From Bacillota bacterium (GTDB lineage: Bacteria > Bacillota > Clostridia > Oscillospirales > Oscillospiraceae): 64,000 bases of DNA. The DNA is taken from contig JAQYLT010000050.1 in NCBI GenBank assembly GCA_028719885.1, forward strand, positions 16,237-80,236, in the 5' to 3' direction. Below, in pieces: positions 18,883 to 27,878 of the stretch. The stretch's first letter is position 1. The number at the start of each line of letters is the position of its first letter. A program made the position numbers and the translations under genes. The notes beneath the pieces are model-generated. The model was not told where the DNA came from. It was given only the letters and a program-made list of their open reading frames with translations, and searched no databases.

Positions 18883-18929
18883 GCTTTGGAAAGTAAAGTA
18901 AATATTCTTTCCGGCATTTTTTCCGGTTC

Positions 18930-18958
18930 TTGCATCCAAGGAAGAATCATGCTAGAAT
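18930..18958 (+). promoter_or_regulatory. Promoter of the two-component system
   Basis: TTGCAT, 17 bases, TAGAAT, with an extended -10 (TGC directly before TAGAAT). It lies about 30 bp upstream of the sensor kinase start. Confidence 0.65.
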
Positions 18959-18989
18959 AAAACGAAAACAGGGAATGGGAGGGGTTATC

Positions 18990-20612
18990 ATGACCTTTGG
19001 CGGCTTTGGCAGCCGGAAAAACAGCACCACGCCGTTTTTTGTCCAGGTGGTTACGGTGATTTTAACCATCTGGCTGATCCTTTTGGGTATCACCCTGGCC
19101 CTGACCCTGCGGTATTCCCTGAGCACCCTGCAGGAAAAAATCGACAACGGCCTTTCCTCCGTTGCCGAAACCCTGTCGTCCTATGATTCGGTGCGGCAGG
19201 CCCTGCGCCAGGGCAGCTGTCCGGAATCGCTGATTGCATACCTGGATGATCTGGTGGGAAAAACCGCGGACCTGGATATCCTGTCCATTGCGGATGAGCA
19301 CTCAGTTAGAATTTACCACATCGTCCATGAGCGTATCGGCGGCAGCTTTGTGGGCGGTGACGAGCAGCGGGCCCTGGCAGGCGAACGGTACTTTTCCGAT
19401 GCCACCGGAACCATGGGCTATCAGCACCGGTATTTCAGCCCGGTACTGGAGGAAGACGGCCAGGTGATCGGTTTTGTCATGGCCAGCACCACCCGCAGCC
19501 GGATTGATGCATTGCACAGCGACATCAACAGCACCTATGGAAAGCTCTTTCTGCTGCTGACTGCCTGCACGCTGCTTTTCAGCGGCCTGCTGGCGCTCTA
19601 TCTGAAAAAGCAGCTGCGGGGGGCCAGGCCGGAGGATTTGCTCCGGGTGTATCTGGTTCAGAATGACATTCTCAACAGCCTGGATGAGGGCATCATCTCT
19701 CTGGATACGGATGGGAAAATCCGTTTTGTCAATGCCGCGGCGGTGCATACCCTGGGGCAGCACGAGGAGCTGCTGCTGGGCAGGCCCGTGGATGAGCTGC
19801 TGCGCTGCCAGAACGGGGAGAGCCTGCGAAACGTAGAGGGGGAGAACCTGGCCACCAGCCGACCCAACCTGCTGACCGGAAGCGTGCTGACGAAGTCCGG
19901 CGGCAGCTGCACCGGACAGGTGCTGATTCTGAAAGACAAAAGTGAGGCCTTCCGCCGGGCGGAGCAGCTCAGCGGCAGCCGGAACATCATCTCCGCCCTG
20001 CGGGCCAATAACCATGAGTTTATGAACAAGCTCCAGGTCATCAGCGGCCTGCTGCAGATGGGCCGGGCGGACGAGGCGCTGAACTACATCGGCAGCGTGT
20101 CCGCGTCCCAGGCCCAGAGCATCGGTCCGGTGATTCAGCTGATTCACAACTCCAATGTGGCCGCGCTGATTCTGGGAAAGCTGAATAATACCCGGGAGCT
20201 GGACATCCACATGACCCTGCTGACCAATTCCAGTCTCCCGGAGCACAGCCAGTATCTCAGCACGGCGGAGCTGGTGACCATTGTGGGCAATTTGCTGGAA
20301 AACGCCATCGAAGCGGTGAACGCGGCGGCGGACCAGCGGACCAGAAGAATCGTCCTGCAAATCACGGAGGATGAAACGGGCCTGCTGCTGGTGGTGTCCG
20401 ACACCGGCATCGGCATCCCGCCGGAGCGGCTGGAGCATATTTTTGACAGCGGCTACAGCACCAAGGCCACGGAGGGCAGAGGCTATGGCATGAACCTGAT
20501 CCGCAACATCGCGGACCGGCACCAGGCCAGCCTGGAGGTGGACTCTGAACCGGATGCCGGCACCACCTTTACCTTGATCTTTAACAAAAAACGGGGAGAA
20601 AACGGAATATGA
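18990..20612 (+). CDS. CitA/DcuS-family sensor histidine kinase
   Basis: 540 residues from the ATG preceded by GGGAGGGG; an upstream TTG would fall inside the promoter. Layout: membrane helix (about 15-37), extracytoplasmic PAS/sCache-like sensor (about 40-180), second helix (about 185-205), cytoplasmic PAS, and a kinase core whose H-box NNHEFMNKL contains His342. The ATPase part has NLLENAIEA, DTGIGIP and GRGYGMNL. This family senses di- and tricarboxylates outside the cell. Its position opposite malic enzyme and a 2HCT transporter makes malate or citrate the probable ligand. It overlaps its response regulator by 4 bp. Confidence 0.93.
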   Translation: MTFGGFGSRKNSTTPFFVQVVTVILTIWLILLGITLALTLRYSLSTLQEKIDNGLSSVAETLSSYDSVRQALRQGSCPESLIAYLDDLVGKTADLDILSIADEHSVRIYHIVHERIGGSFVGGDEQRALAGERYFSDATGTMGYQHRYFSPVLEEDGQVIGFVMASTTRSRIDALHSDINSTYGKLFLLLTACTLLFSGLLALYLKKQLRGARPEDLLRVYLVQNDILNSLDEGIISLDTDGKIRFVNAAAVHTLGQHEELLLGRPVDELLRCQNGESLRNVEGENLATSRPNLLTGSVLTKSGGSCTGQVLILKDKSEAFRRAEQLSGSRNIISALRANNHEFMNKLQVISGLLQMGRADEALNYIGSVSASQAQSIGPVIQLIHNSNVAALILGKLNNTRELDIHMTLLTNSSLPEHSQYLSTAELVTIVGNLLENAIEAVNAAADQRTRRIVLQITEDETGLLLVVSDTGIGIPPERLEHIFDSGYSTKATEGRGYGMNLIRNIADRHQASLEVDSEPDAGTTFTLIFNKKRGENGI

Positions 20613-21286
20613 TTCGAGTGATGATCGTAGAGGACGATCCCATGCTGGCTCAGCTGAACGCCCAATACCTTTCTCAGTTTCCCCAGCTGCAGGTGGAGGC
20701 CACCTTCTCCAATGGCCGGGATGCCCTGACCTATTTGAAGGAGCATGAAATTCAGCTGGCGGTGGTGGATGTGTACATGCCCATGCTCAATGGTCTGGAG
20801 CTTCTGCGAAGCATCCGCAGCTGCGGCATTCAAACGGGGGTTATTATGATTACCGCTGCCACGGAAATGTCCGTGGTGGAGGAAGCTCTCCGCTTGGGAA
20901 TTGAGGACTTTATCATCAAGCCCTTTTCCTTTTCCAGACTCCAGGAGGCGGTGCAGAAATACCTTGGCCGGATGAACCTGGTGAAAAGCAGCAAATGGGC
21001 CGATCAGGCGGTGGTGGACAAGCTGCTGGGCAATGGCTTCACCGGGGAGGAACGCTCCCGGGACCTGCGAAAGGGCCTGAACGGTAAGACCCTCCAGGCC
21101 ATCGAAAACCTCCTGCGGGAGGAACGGGACCAGGCCCACACCTGCGAGAGCATCTCCCAATCCTCCGGCCTGTCCAAGGTGACGGTGCGGAACTATCTGA
21201 ACTACCTGATTGAAACCGGCCAGCTGGAAAGCTCCATTGACTATGGCACCGGCGGAAGACCCAGAGTGCTGTATAAGCTGAAATAG
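20609..21286 (+). CDS. CitB/DcuR-family response regulator
   Basis: 225 residues, ATGA overlap with the kinase. The receiver domain has the acidic pair EDD, phosphoacceptor Asp54 (VVDVYMP) and the conserved Lys in IKPFSF. The C-terminal half carries a winged-helix type DNA-binding region (TCESISQSSGLSKVTVRNYLNYL), as in CitB/DcuR/DctR. It probably activates the divergent malate operon; the target is inferred from position. Confidence 0.93.
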   Translation: MIRVMIVEDDPMLAQLNAQYLSQFPQLQVEATFSNGRDALTYLKEHEIQLAVVDVYMPMLNGLELLRSIRSCGIQTGVIMITAATEMSVVEEALRLGIEDFIIKPFSFSRLQEAVQKYLGRMNLVKSSKWADQAVVDKLLGNGFTGEERSRDLRKGLNGKTLQAIENLLREERDQAHTCESISQSSGLSKVTVRNYLNYLIETGQLESSIDYGTGGRPRVLYKLK

Positions 21287-21310
21287 AAAACATGCTTACC
21301 GGCTTGGTGT

Positions 21311-21519
21311 CAAATTGGAATTTGGAGATGTGATTGTCGCATGGAAAATTGGGATGTACCGTTGGGCGGGGGCTTGCCCCCGCCGCTTGGTTCCGGCTTT
21401 GAACGGCTCCCATCCAACGAAAAAAACCCAAATTCGATACATTTCGGCGGGGGCAAGCCCCCGCCCTACGGTGTTGTCCGACATTGTACCATTCGACGAG
21501 CCCGCCAAATTCCAATTTG
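21311..21519. repeat. Mosaic element, GC-rich cassette variant
   Basis: Ends CAAATTGGAATTTGG (21311) and CAAATTCCAATTTG (21519) are the same as in the other elements. The internal hairpins are instead GGGCGGGGGC/GCCCCCGCC types; the one at about 21450 ends in CCCTACG like the right-half cassettes elsewhere. Flanks GCTTACCGG and CCGATAAGC extend the inverted repeat. It fills the gap after the response regulator. Confidence 0.8.
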
Positions 21520-21543
21520 CTGTTAAACCGATAAGCACAATAG

Positions 21544-21580
21544 AACATGCCCCGATTCAGAATGTGAATCGGGGCATGTT
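21544..21580. terminator. Bidirectional terminator between convergent genes
   Basis: AACATGCCCCGATTCA pairs with TGAATCGGGGCATGTT over a five-base loop. T-rich sequence follows on the plus strand. It ends one base before the LeuD-like stop codon. Confidence 0.8.
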
Positions 21581-22087
21581 TTATTCCTTGGAAGCGAATC
21601 GGGCGCGCATCATGGGCTTGATGCCGCCGGCGCTGAGGATCTCCATGGCCTTTTCCCCCAAAGCCTCCGCCGGGAGAATCTCTCCGGTTTCCTCAATGGT
21701 GACGGTGCCGGCGTTCATATCCAGCCGGAGGGTCTGGCCATCCTTGACTCTTGCGGCGATTCCCTTGCAGACGATCACCGGCAGTCCCAGATTGATGGCA
21801 TTGCGGAAAAAGATACGGGCGAAGCTGTCCGCCAGAACGGCAGCCGCTCCCATGTTCAGGAGCGCAATGGGAGCGTGCTCCCGGCTGGAGCCGCAGCCGA
21901 AATTGGTGCCCGCCACCACAATTCCGCCCTGGGGGAAATGGGGGGCGATGTCCTCGGAGATTCCCGCCAGGCAGTGACTGCCGATCTGCCCGGGGTCGGT
22001 GAGCTCCAGGAAGCGGCCGGGATAAATCATGTCCGTGTCGATGTTATTGCCCACAACCAGGGCTTTTCCCGTGATTTCTGTTTTCAT
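21581..22087 (-). CDS. Aconitase-superfamily hydro-lyase small subunit (LeuD/DmdB type)
   Basis: 168 residues from the second ATG, which has GGAGG seven bases upstream; the first ATG sits one base after that site. Swivel-domain signatures: NNIDTDMIYPGR, GTNFGCGSSREHAP and DSFARIFFRNAIN. It forms a heterodimer with the upstream large subunit (2-bp gap) and completes a 4Fe-4S hydro-lyase. Isopropylmalate isomerase is the default annotation, but no leuA or leuB is nearby. Confidence 0.9.
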   Translation of the reverse strand: MKTEITGKALVVGNNIDTDMIYPGRFLELTDPGQIGSHCLAGISEDIAPHFPQGGIVVAGTNFGCGSSREHAPIALLNMGAAAVLADSFARIFFRNAINLGLPVIVCKGIAARVKDGQTLRLDMNAGTVTIEETGEILPAEALGEKAMEILSAGGIKPMMRARFASKE

Positions 22088-22089
22088 AA

Positions 22090-23361
22090 TCATGCCTCCA
22101 TTTCGTCCAGATAGGGTCTGGGATCGGTGATTTTTCCGCAGAGGATGCTGGCGGCCACGGTAGCGGGGCTGGCAAGATACAGATTTGCCTGGTTGGAGCC
22201 CATGCGGCCTTTAAAATTCCGGTTGGTGCAGGTGATGCAGTTTTCACCGGGGGCCAGGATTCCCTCGTGGGTGCCCAGGCAGGCGGCGCAGCCGGGGGAG
22301 ACCAGGGTGGCGCCTGCCTCTACCAGGGTTTGGATGTAGCCCAGCTCCATGCACTGCTGCAAAACGGCGGCAGAGGCGGGGACCACCAGCAGCCGGGAAT
22401 ATTTGGGGATGTGCTTTCCTTTCAAAATGGCGGCGGCCTGGCCAATGTCCTCGGTGCGTCCGTTGGTGCAGCTGCCGATGTAGGCCTGATTCAGGGGGAT
22501 GTTCTCCGCTGCCACCTGGGAGATGGGGCGCACATTGTCTACATCGTGGGGGCAGGAGACTGCGGGCTCCATGGCGGAAACGTCGAAGAGGAAGCTCTGG
22601 GCATATTCAAAATCCGGGTCGGTGGTCACCACCTCATAGGGCCGGACCGCCCGCTGGGAGACATAATCCAGCACCGCCTGATTGGGCTGCATATAGGCGG
22701 TTTTTGCCCCCATTTCCACCGCCATGTTGCAGATGGTCATTCTGCCGGGAACATCCAGGGCCTCCACATAGCTGCCGGTGAAATCGATGCACTTGTACAC
22801 CGCGCCGTCGGCCTTGATTTTTCCCAGTACGTTGAGAATCACATCCTTGGGATACACGCCTTTCTGGGGCTGCCCCTCCAGACGGATTTCCATGATCTCC
22901 GGCACCCGGAACCACATCTGTCCCGTCATCAGGATGCAGGCCATATCCGTGGCGCCGCAGCCGGTGCCCAGAGCGCCGAAGGCACCGTGGGTGGTGGTGT
23001 GACTGTCGGTGGCCACCAGAATCATGCCGGGGTAGACCACGCCGGCCTCCGCCATGACCTGATGGCAAACGCCGGAATTCACATCGAAATGATATTTCAG
23101 GTCGTTTTTCCGGGCGAATTCCCGCATTTCGTTGTGATTGGAGGCGGTTTTGATGGTGGGGCAGGGGGCGTAGTGGTCGAAGACGAAGGCGGCCCGGGTA
23201 TTGTCCCAAACCTTTTTGCCGCCCATTTCGTAGAACGAGTACACGGTTTGCAGGTACAGGTCGTTGATTTCGGCGAAATCCACATTGGCGGTGACGATCT
23301 CGCCGCACTTCACAGATGGGACTCCGGCGTTCCGGGCCAGAATCTTTTCAATGGCGTGCAT
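22090..23361 (-). CDS. Aconitase-superfamily hydro-lyase large subunit (LeuC/DmdA type)
   Basis: 423 residues, the length of the short bacterial/archaeal LeuC-HacA-DmdA group. Fe-S ligand regions YIGSCTNGR and SPGCAACLGTHEG and the motif ATDSHTTTHGAFGALGTG are present. Possible reactions include 3-isopropylmalate isomerisation, 2,3-dimethylmalate dehydration or citraconate/2-methylmalate conversion; sequence alone does not settle this. The divergent GntR/FCD regulator and AEC carrier suggest a catabolic, inducible acid pathway rather than leucine synthesis. Confidence 0.9.
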   Translation of the reverse strand: MHAIEKILARNAGVPSVKCGEIVTANVDFAEINDLYLQTVYSFYEMGGKKVWDNTRAAFVFDHYAPCPTIKTASNHNEMREFARKNDLKYHFDVNSGVCHQVMAEAGVVYPGMILVATDSHTTTHGAFGALGTGCGATDMACILMTGQMWFRVPEIMEIRLEGQPQKGVYPKDVILNVLGKIKADGAVYKCIDFTGSYVEALDVPGRMTICNMAVEMGAKTAYMQPNQAVLDYVSQRAVRPYEVVTTDPDFEYAQSFLFDVSAMEPAVSCPHDVDNVRPISQVAAENIPLNQAYIGSCTNGRTEDIGQAAAILKGKHIPKYSRLLVVPASAAVLQQCMELGYIQTLVEAGATLVSPGCAACLGTHEGILAPGENCITCTNRNFKGRMGSNQANLYLASPATVAASILCGKITDPRPYLDEMEA

Positions 23362-23388
23362 ATCCAGCGCTCCTTTGTGTTAAAATTG

Positions 23389-23406
23389 AATATCGTATAC
23401 AATATC
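23389..23406. promoter_or_regulatory. Possible GntR-type operator
   Basis: The palindromic core GTATAC sits inside AATATCGTATACAATATC. FCD-subfamily GntR regulators favour GT-AC centred palindromes. It overlaps the predicted transcript start of the hydro-lyase pair. Confidence 0.35.
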
Positions 23407-23416
23407 CATTTCTGAT

Positions 23417-23445
23417 AATGTAGCACAGAAAGGAAAGCAATGCAA
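23417..23445 (-). promoter_or_regulatory. Candidate promoter of the hydro-lyase operon
   Basis: Read on the minus strand: TTGCAT, 17 bases, TACATT. The possible GntR operator lies just downstream. Confidence 0.5.
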
Positions 23446-23553
23446 GCCCTTTGAAGAAAATGAGAGAAATTCATCAGAATCCATAAAGAAGCGGCTCGCT
23501 TTTTGTAAAATCCTCCGGCACTAAAAAACAAAGCTGACTGCAAAATGCCATGA

Positions 23554-23582
23554 TTGATTTCTTTCGTGTTTCGTGTTAGGAT
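23554..23582 (+). promoter_or_regulatory. Candidate promoter of the GntR regulator gene
   Basis: TTGATT, 17 bases, TAGGAT. An inverted repeat CTTTCG/CGAAAG surrounds the -10 region and could be a control site. Confidence 0.5.
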
Positions 23583-23607
23583 AAACGAAAGAATTGGAGG
23601 GGATCCT

Positions 23608-24279
23608 ATGGAAACGATTCAGGTGCTGCCCATTCGGGTTCGGGTGACGGCTGTTTTGAGAAAGGCGCTGCTTTCCGGGGAGTATCAGCCCGGAGAGGAG
23701 CTGAGCCTGACGGAAATGGCGGCCAAGCTGGGCGTATCCCGGACACCGGTGCGGGAGGCCTTTCAGTCTCTGGCGGCGGAGGGGCTGCTGGAGCTGCGGA
23801 TGAACCGGGGCGCCATCGTCACCGGAATCGACGAGAAATTCATTCAGGACCATTTTCAGGTTCGCATTCTGCTGGAGGGTGAGGCGGCGGCCAGAGCTGC
23901 CGAAAATGCCATGGATACCCGGGAGCTGACGGCACTGCAGCAGTGGGCCCAGGACCATCGGGACACCATGAGCGAGCAGGAATATCAGGACTACAATCAG
24001 CAATTCCACACCGCCATCTGGAGGGCGGCGGACAATGGAAAGCTTTTCCAGCTGCTCACCTCCCTTTGGAACGGTCCCTCCTCCGCAACCCAGCAGCGGG
24101 ACCGGGAGCACGAGGCCCTTTCCATTCAGGAGCACCGGCAGATTCTGGAATGGATGAATGAGAGCCGGGCGGAACGGGCCAGAGCGGCAATGGAGGCACA
24201 TATCTCCAGGAGTATGGGTAATATCCTCTTCCGGTTCCGCCAGACCCGGAAAACCGCCGGAGGGGGGCAAAGCAAATGA
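23608..24279 (+). CDS. GntR-family (FCD domain) transcriptional regulator
   Basis: 223 residues from the ATG preceded by GGAGGGG; an earlier in-frame start would lie in the promoter. The N-terminal winged helix has LTEMAAKLGVSRTPVREAFQ and LLELRMNRGAIV. The C-terminal all-helical FCD ligand domain has histidines suited to metal/carboxylate binding (FHTAIW, EHRQIL). Such regulators sense organic acids. It is divergent from the LeuCD-type pair and overlaps the AEC carrier by 4 bp, so it probably controls both. Confidence 0.93.
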   Translation: METIQVLPIRVRVTAVLRKALLSGEYQPGEELSLTEMAAKLGVSRTPVREAFQSLAAEGLLELRMNRGAIVTGIDEKFIQDHFQVRILLEGEAAARAAENAMDTRELTALQQWAQDHRDTMSEQEYQDYNQQFHTAIWRAADNGKLFQLLTSLWNGPSSATQQRDREHEALSIQEHRQILEWMNESRAERARAAMEAHISRSMGNILFRFRQTRKTAGGGQSK

Positions 24280-25304
24280 CGCTGCTTTCGGTATTTTCCA
24301 CGGGGGTCAATTCCATTTTCCCCATTATGCTGCTGATTCTCTTTGGCTTTGTCCTGCGGCAGCGGGGATTCCTGTCGGAGGAGTTTGTCCGCATCGGCAA
24401 CAGGCTCAGCTTCCAATACCTGCTTCCCATGAAGCTGTTCTTGAATACCTACAAAATCGGAAGCTTTTCGGATATCCCCTGGCGTCTGGTGCTGTTTTGC
24501 ATGCTGCTCATGGTGGCCATTTTCGGCCTGGGCTGGCTCACCGCACCCCTGGCCACCAAGGACCCCCGGCGCAAGGGCGTGCTGCTGCAAAGCACCTTTC
24601 GCAGCAATACTGCCATCATCGGGGTTACCCTGGCGGGCATCCTGGGGGGAGAGCCTGCGGAGGCGGTTTCCTCCATCATGACCGCCATGTGCATCCCGCT
24701 GATGAACGTTCTGGCGGTGATTTCCCTGACGGTCTTCCTCCATCCCCAGGGGGGAGAGGGAAACCTCAAGCGGGTGGCCCGCAACGTGATCCGGAACCCT
24801 TTGATTCGGGGAATTGCCCTGGGCCTGGGCTGCATTCTGATTCGCGAAGCGGAGGAAAAGCTCTTCGGACGGGTGGTGTTCACCCTCAGCGGCAATCTGC
24901 CCTTTTTCTACACCGCCGTCTCTCAGCTGGGCTCCATAGCCACGGCCTTTGCCCTGGTGGTGCTGGGCGGGCAATTCAGCTTCTCGGCAGCGGGGGACAT
25001 GCGCCGGGAGATCATTGTGGGCACCCTTTGGCGGAATGTGATTGCGCCGGTGCTGTCCCTGGGCACGGTGTATCTGGTCAGCACCTATACCAATCTGATT
25101 ACCTGCACCAGTGTGGACTATCCTGCGCTGATTGCCCTGTATGCCACCCCTGCCGCCGTGTCCAGCGCGGTGATGGCGGGACAGATGGGAAATGACGAGC
25201 AGCTGGCCACGCAAATCGTGGTTTGGACCAGCGTGTGCTCCGTTGTTACCATGTTTATCATCATCTGCTGCCTGATCTGGACCGGCTTGATGATCCCCAT
25301 CTGA
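24276..25304 (+). CDS. AEC (auxin efflux carrier) family transporter
   Basis: 342 residues, about ten hydrophobic segments in two halves of five, as in the AEC family whose bacterial members include malate and malonate carriers. Landmarks are RSNTAIIGV in helix 4 and the C-terminal YATPAAVSSAVMA. ATGA overlap with the regulator gene. Substrate is probably the acid handled by the divergent hydro-lyase; direction of transport is unknown. Confidence 0.88.
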   Translation: MTLLSVFSTGVNSIFPIMLLILFGFVLRQRGFLSEEFVRIGNRLSFQYLLPMKLFLNTYKIGSFSDIPWRLVLFCMLLMVAIFGLGWLTAPLATKDPRRKGVLLQSTFRSNTAIIGVTLAGILGGEPAEAVSSIMTAMCIPLMNVLAVISLTVFLHPQGGEGNLKRVARNVIRNPLIRGIALGLGCILIREAEEKLFGRVVFTLSGNLPFFYTAVSQLGSIATAFALVVLGGQFSFSAAGDMRREIIVGTLWRNVIAPVLSLGTVYLVSTYTNLITCTSVDYPALIALYATPAAVSSAVMAGQMGNDEQLATQIVVWTSVCSVVTMFIIICCLIWTGLMIPI

Positions 25305-25322
25305 TGATTACCATCTCATAAG

Positions 25323-25349
25323 AAAAGCCGCCCGGCCCGGGCGGCTTTT
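25323..25349. terminator. Bidirectional terminator
   Basis: AAAAGCCGCCCG/CGGGCGGCTTTT with a three-base loop, between convergent genes. Confidence 0.9.
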
Positions 25350-25352
25350 GAA

Positions 25353-25613
25353 TTACGGGCTGCAGTTCCCGCAGGGAGAATAGCCATCGGCAATCAGTTC
25401 CTCCCGGGGCTGGGTGGAGGAACGCTTGTTGCTGTCCTTCATTTTTTCCGTGCTGGGGCAGGAGGGAAGATGGAAAACCATGGTATTGGTATTGAGAATG
25501 TAGAAATCCGGGGCAGGGCTGTCGGCGGGCAGAGAAACACAGTAGGCAGACAGAAGAATTCCGGCGCCCACCAGCAGCGCCATGACGGAGAGAAAGAAAA
25601 CCCATTTTTTCAT
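25353..25613 (-). CDS. Small membrane-anchored protein with Ada-like Cys motif
   Basis: 86 residues if begun at MKKWVFF. A longer in-frame extension overlaps the flippase gene and has non-protein-like composition. One N-terminal membrane segment, then a short exported domain with FYILNTNTMVFH, LPSC and GYSPCGNC. This FHxxxC...CxxC pattern resembles the Ada metal-binding-like module attached to secreted nucleases and lipoproteins, and probably binds zinc. The ribosome binding site is weak, so the start is uncertain. Last gene of a minus-strand run. Confidence 0.7.
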   Translation of the reverse strand: MKKWVFFLSVMALLVGAGILLSAYCVSLPADSPAPDFYILNTNTMVFHLPSCPSTEKMKDSNKRSSTQPREELIADGYSPCGNCSP

Positions 25614-25657
25614 CGAAGGCCACCACAGCTTTCCTTTGTGATGGCTTCTATTATAGA

Positions 25658-27157
25658 TTATCCCGCCTCCCGGGTCAACCGGCCTTTGGCCCTCGGACGG
25701 AAAACAAGCTGCCGCAGCCAGCGGATTTCCTCGGCACCCAATACCCCAAGGATACGAAGCAGCAGGAAAAAGACGGGAACGAACAGCCAGGGGATACGCG
25801 TCCCGATCCAGGCGGCAAGCAGCCCTGCGCTGGCGGTGAGGGCGGGAACGGAAAAGGGAATCCGGCAGCCGGTGATGACGCACAGCCGCCGCAGGCTCAG
25901 GACGAAATTCAGCAGATGGGTGATGAGAAAGCTGAAATAATAGCCTTTCATGCCGAAAACCGGCAGCAGGAGAAACAGCAGCGCCACATCCATGGCGGAG
26001 GTGAGGATGTTGTAGCGGACGCAGATCTTCTGCTGGCCAAGGCCCTTGGTCATGGCATCGGTGATGGCATCACAGTAGAGAAAGGGGACCATCAGGGCGT
26101 AGCAGCGCAGGCTCTCTCCGGCATCATTGTTCCGATACAGAAAGCTGCACAGGGGCCGGGCAAAGAGAAAAAGCAGTCCGCTGAAAAACACCCCATAGAG
26201 CATGGCGGCCCACAGGCCCCTGCGGACCAGGTATTGAATCCGCTTTTCCTGTCCGGCGGCCCGGCAGCGGGCCAGCTCCGGAATCAGCAGCTCCGCCAGG
26301 GCAAAGAGAATGCAGGCGGGAAACATCATCACCGGGAAAACCATGCCGCTGATTCGGCCAAAGGCGCTGAGGGCATCCGGCACCTGGCTGCACAGCGCCA
26401 GCCGCTTGGGCACCAGCAGATTTTCTGCCGTGGTGATGCCGGAGCGAACCACATCCGCCCCGGCCAGGGGCAGGGCCGCCTGGAGCAGCCGCTGCCGTAC
26501 CGGGAAGGAGGCGCTCCTTTTGGGATGCTCCCGCAGCCGGAGCCAGACCAAAAGCACAAGGGTCAAACAGGCGCTGACGCTGCTGCCCAGTACCACGCTG
26601 ATGCAGGAACGCTCCGCGTCCTGTCCGGCCCAGAAGAGCAGCGCCAGCATGGTGATGACCATGGAGCACAGCTGCTCCGCCACCTCCACCAGGGCCAGAG
26701 TTCCAATCCGGTTGGCGGCGGTGAAATACCCGCTCATCACACCGCTGAGGCAGATGGCGGGCAGAAAGGCGGCGAAGATTTTCAGCGCCGGGATGGTTTG
26801 CCTGTTTCCAATCCAGCTTCCCGCCAGCATGGGCGCGCCGAAATACAAAATAGCCGCCACGGCGCAGCTGCACAGGATGCTGTAGAGAAAGCAGGCGGAC
26901 AGCATGCGGCTGACATTTTGGGGCCGGTTTTTCCCCAGCTCCTCGGCGGTTAAATACATGGTGGCGGTGCGGATGCCGCCGATACCGGCCACCATGGCAA
27001 GATTCCCTACGGACATGACCAGCTGCAGCAGCCCGATTCCGGCGGCGCCAATGAGCCGGGAAAGATACACATGGAAGGATGTCCCCACAGCCCGCAGCAG
27101 AAGATTCACCCCGGTGAGCATCAGGGCGCGATAAAAAATGGGTTTGGTACCCCGCAA
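25658..27157 (-). CDS. MATE/MOP-superfamily flippase, SpoVB-like
   Basis: 499 residues with about 14 hydrophobic segments and the polysaccharide-biosynthesis/MurJ/SpoVB fold. Helpful landmarks are YLSRLIGAAGIGLLQL, AEELGKNRP and GLGQQKICVRYN. The start is TTG with GGGGGG seven bases upstream; the next ATG is 12 codons later and has no comparable site. Relatives move lipid-linked precursors, and SpoVB is needed for spore cortex synthesis. The exact substrate is unknown. It follows nth by 52 bp. Confidence 0.87.
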   Translation of the reverse strand: MRGTKPIFYRALMLTGVNLLLRAVGTSFHVYLSRLIGAAGIGLLQLVMSVGNLAMVAGIGGIRTATMYLTAEELGKNRPQNVSRMLSACFLYSILCSCAVAAILYFGAPMLAGSWIGNRQTIPALKIFAAFLPAICLSGVMSGYFTAANRIGTLALVEVAEQLCSMVITMLALLFWAGQDAERSCISVVLGSSVSACLTLVLLVWLRLREHPKRSASFPVRQRLLQAALPLAGADVVRSGITTAENLLVPKRLALCSQVPDALSAFGRISGMVFPVMMFPACILFALAELLIPELARCRAAGQEKRIQYLVRRGLWAAMLYGVFFSGLLFLFARPLCSFLYRNNDAGESLRCYALMVPFLYCDAITDAMTKGLGQQKICVRYNILTSAMDVALLFLLLPVFGMKGYYFSFLITHLLNFVLSLRRLCVITGCRIPFSVPALTASAGLLAAWIGTRIPWLFVPVFFLLLRILGVLGAEEIRWLRQLVFRPRAKGRLTREAG

Positions 27158-27209
27158 GAAAAATCCCCCCTTGTCCGCATTCTATGCGTCAAGAGGGGAG
27201 GGTATGATT

Positions 27210-27845
27210 TCATTCCTGGGTGGGGGAAAACTGGGTGCAGAAGAACGTCAGCGGGCAGCTGCCGCAGTTGGGATTCCGGGCGGTGCAGATATCCCGCCCA
27301 AAGAGCACGATTCGGTGGCAGAAGTCGGAGCTTTCCTCCGGCGGGAGGATTTTCCGCAGCTGCTGCTCCACCTTTTCCGGCTCCTTGCCGGTGCTCAGTC
27401 CCAGACGGCCGCAGATGCGGATGCAGTGGGTATCGCACACCACGCTGCCGGGCACACCGTAGATGTCCCCCAGCAGCAGATTGGCGGTTTTCCGTCCCAC
27501 GCCGGGCAGCCGCAGCAGCTCCTCCATGGTGCCGGGGACCTTGCCGCCAAAGTCGGAAAGGAGCATCTGGCAGGCCAGGACGATGTCCCTTGCCTTGTGC
27601 TTGTAAAAGCCGCAGGAGCGGACATAGTTCTCCACATCGGCGATGTCCGCATTTGCCATGGCCTCCAGGGTGGGATAGGCGGCAAAGAGCGCCGGTGTGA
27701 CCTGGTTGACCCGGGCGTCGGTGCACTGGGCGGACAGCCGAACGGAAATCATCAGCTCATAGTCCTTTTCGTATTGCAGGGCGCAGACGGCGTCGGGGTA
27801 TCGCTGCTTTAAAATGTCTATGATGGCGGCAACTTTCTCTTTCAT
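27210..27845 (-). CDS. nth: Endonuclease III
   Basis: 211 residues, standard length. A DNA glycosylase/AP lyase for oxidised pyrimidines. The helix-hairpin-helix LPGVGRKTAN contains the catalytic Lys, and the catalytic Asp is in VVCDTHCIR. The C-terminal 4Fe-4S loop is complete with spacing C-x6-C-x2-C-x5-C (CTARNPNCGSCPLTFFC). It sits 33 bp after an SSB-like gene, a repair-themed pairing. Confidence 0.97.
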   Translation of the reverse strand: MKEKVAAIIDILKQRYPDAVCALQYEKDYELMISVRLSAQCTDARVNQVTPALFAAYPTLEAMANADIADVENYVRSCGFYKHKARDIVLACQMLLSDFGGKVPGTMEELLRLPGVGRKTANLLLGDIYGVPGSVVCDTHCIRICGRLGLSTGKEPEKVEQQLRKILPPEESSDFCHRIVLFGRDICTARNPNCGSCPLTFFCTQFSPTQE

Positions 27846-27878
27846 TTTCTTCCTCTGTCTTTCCTTGGGGTGAAATGA

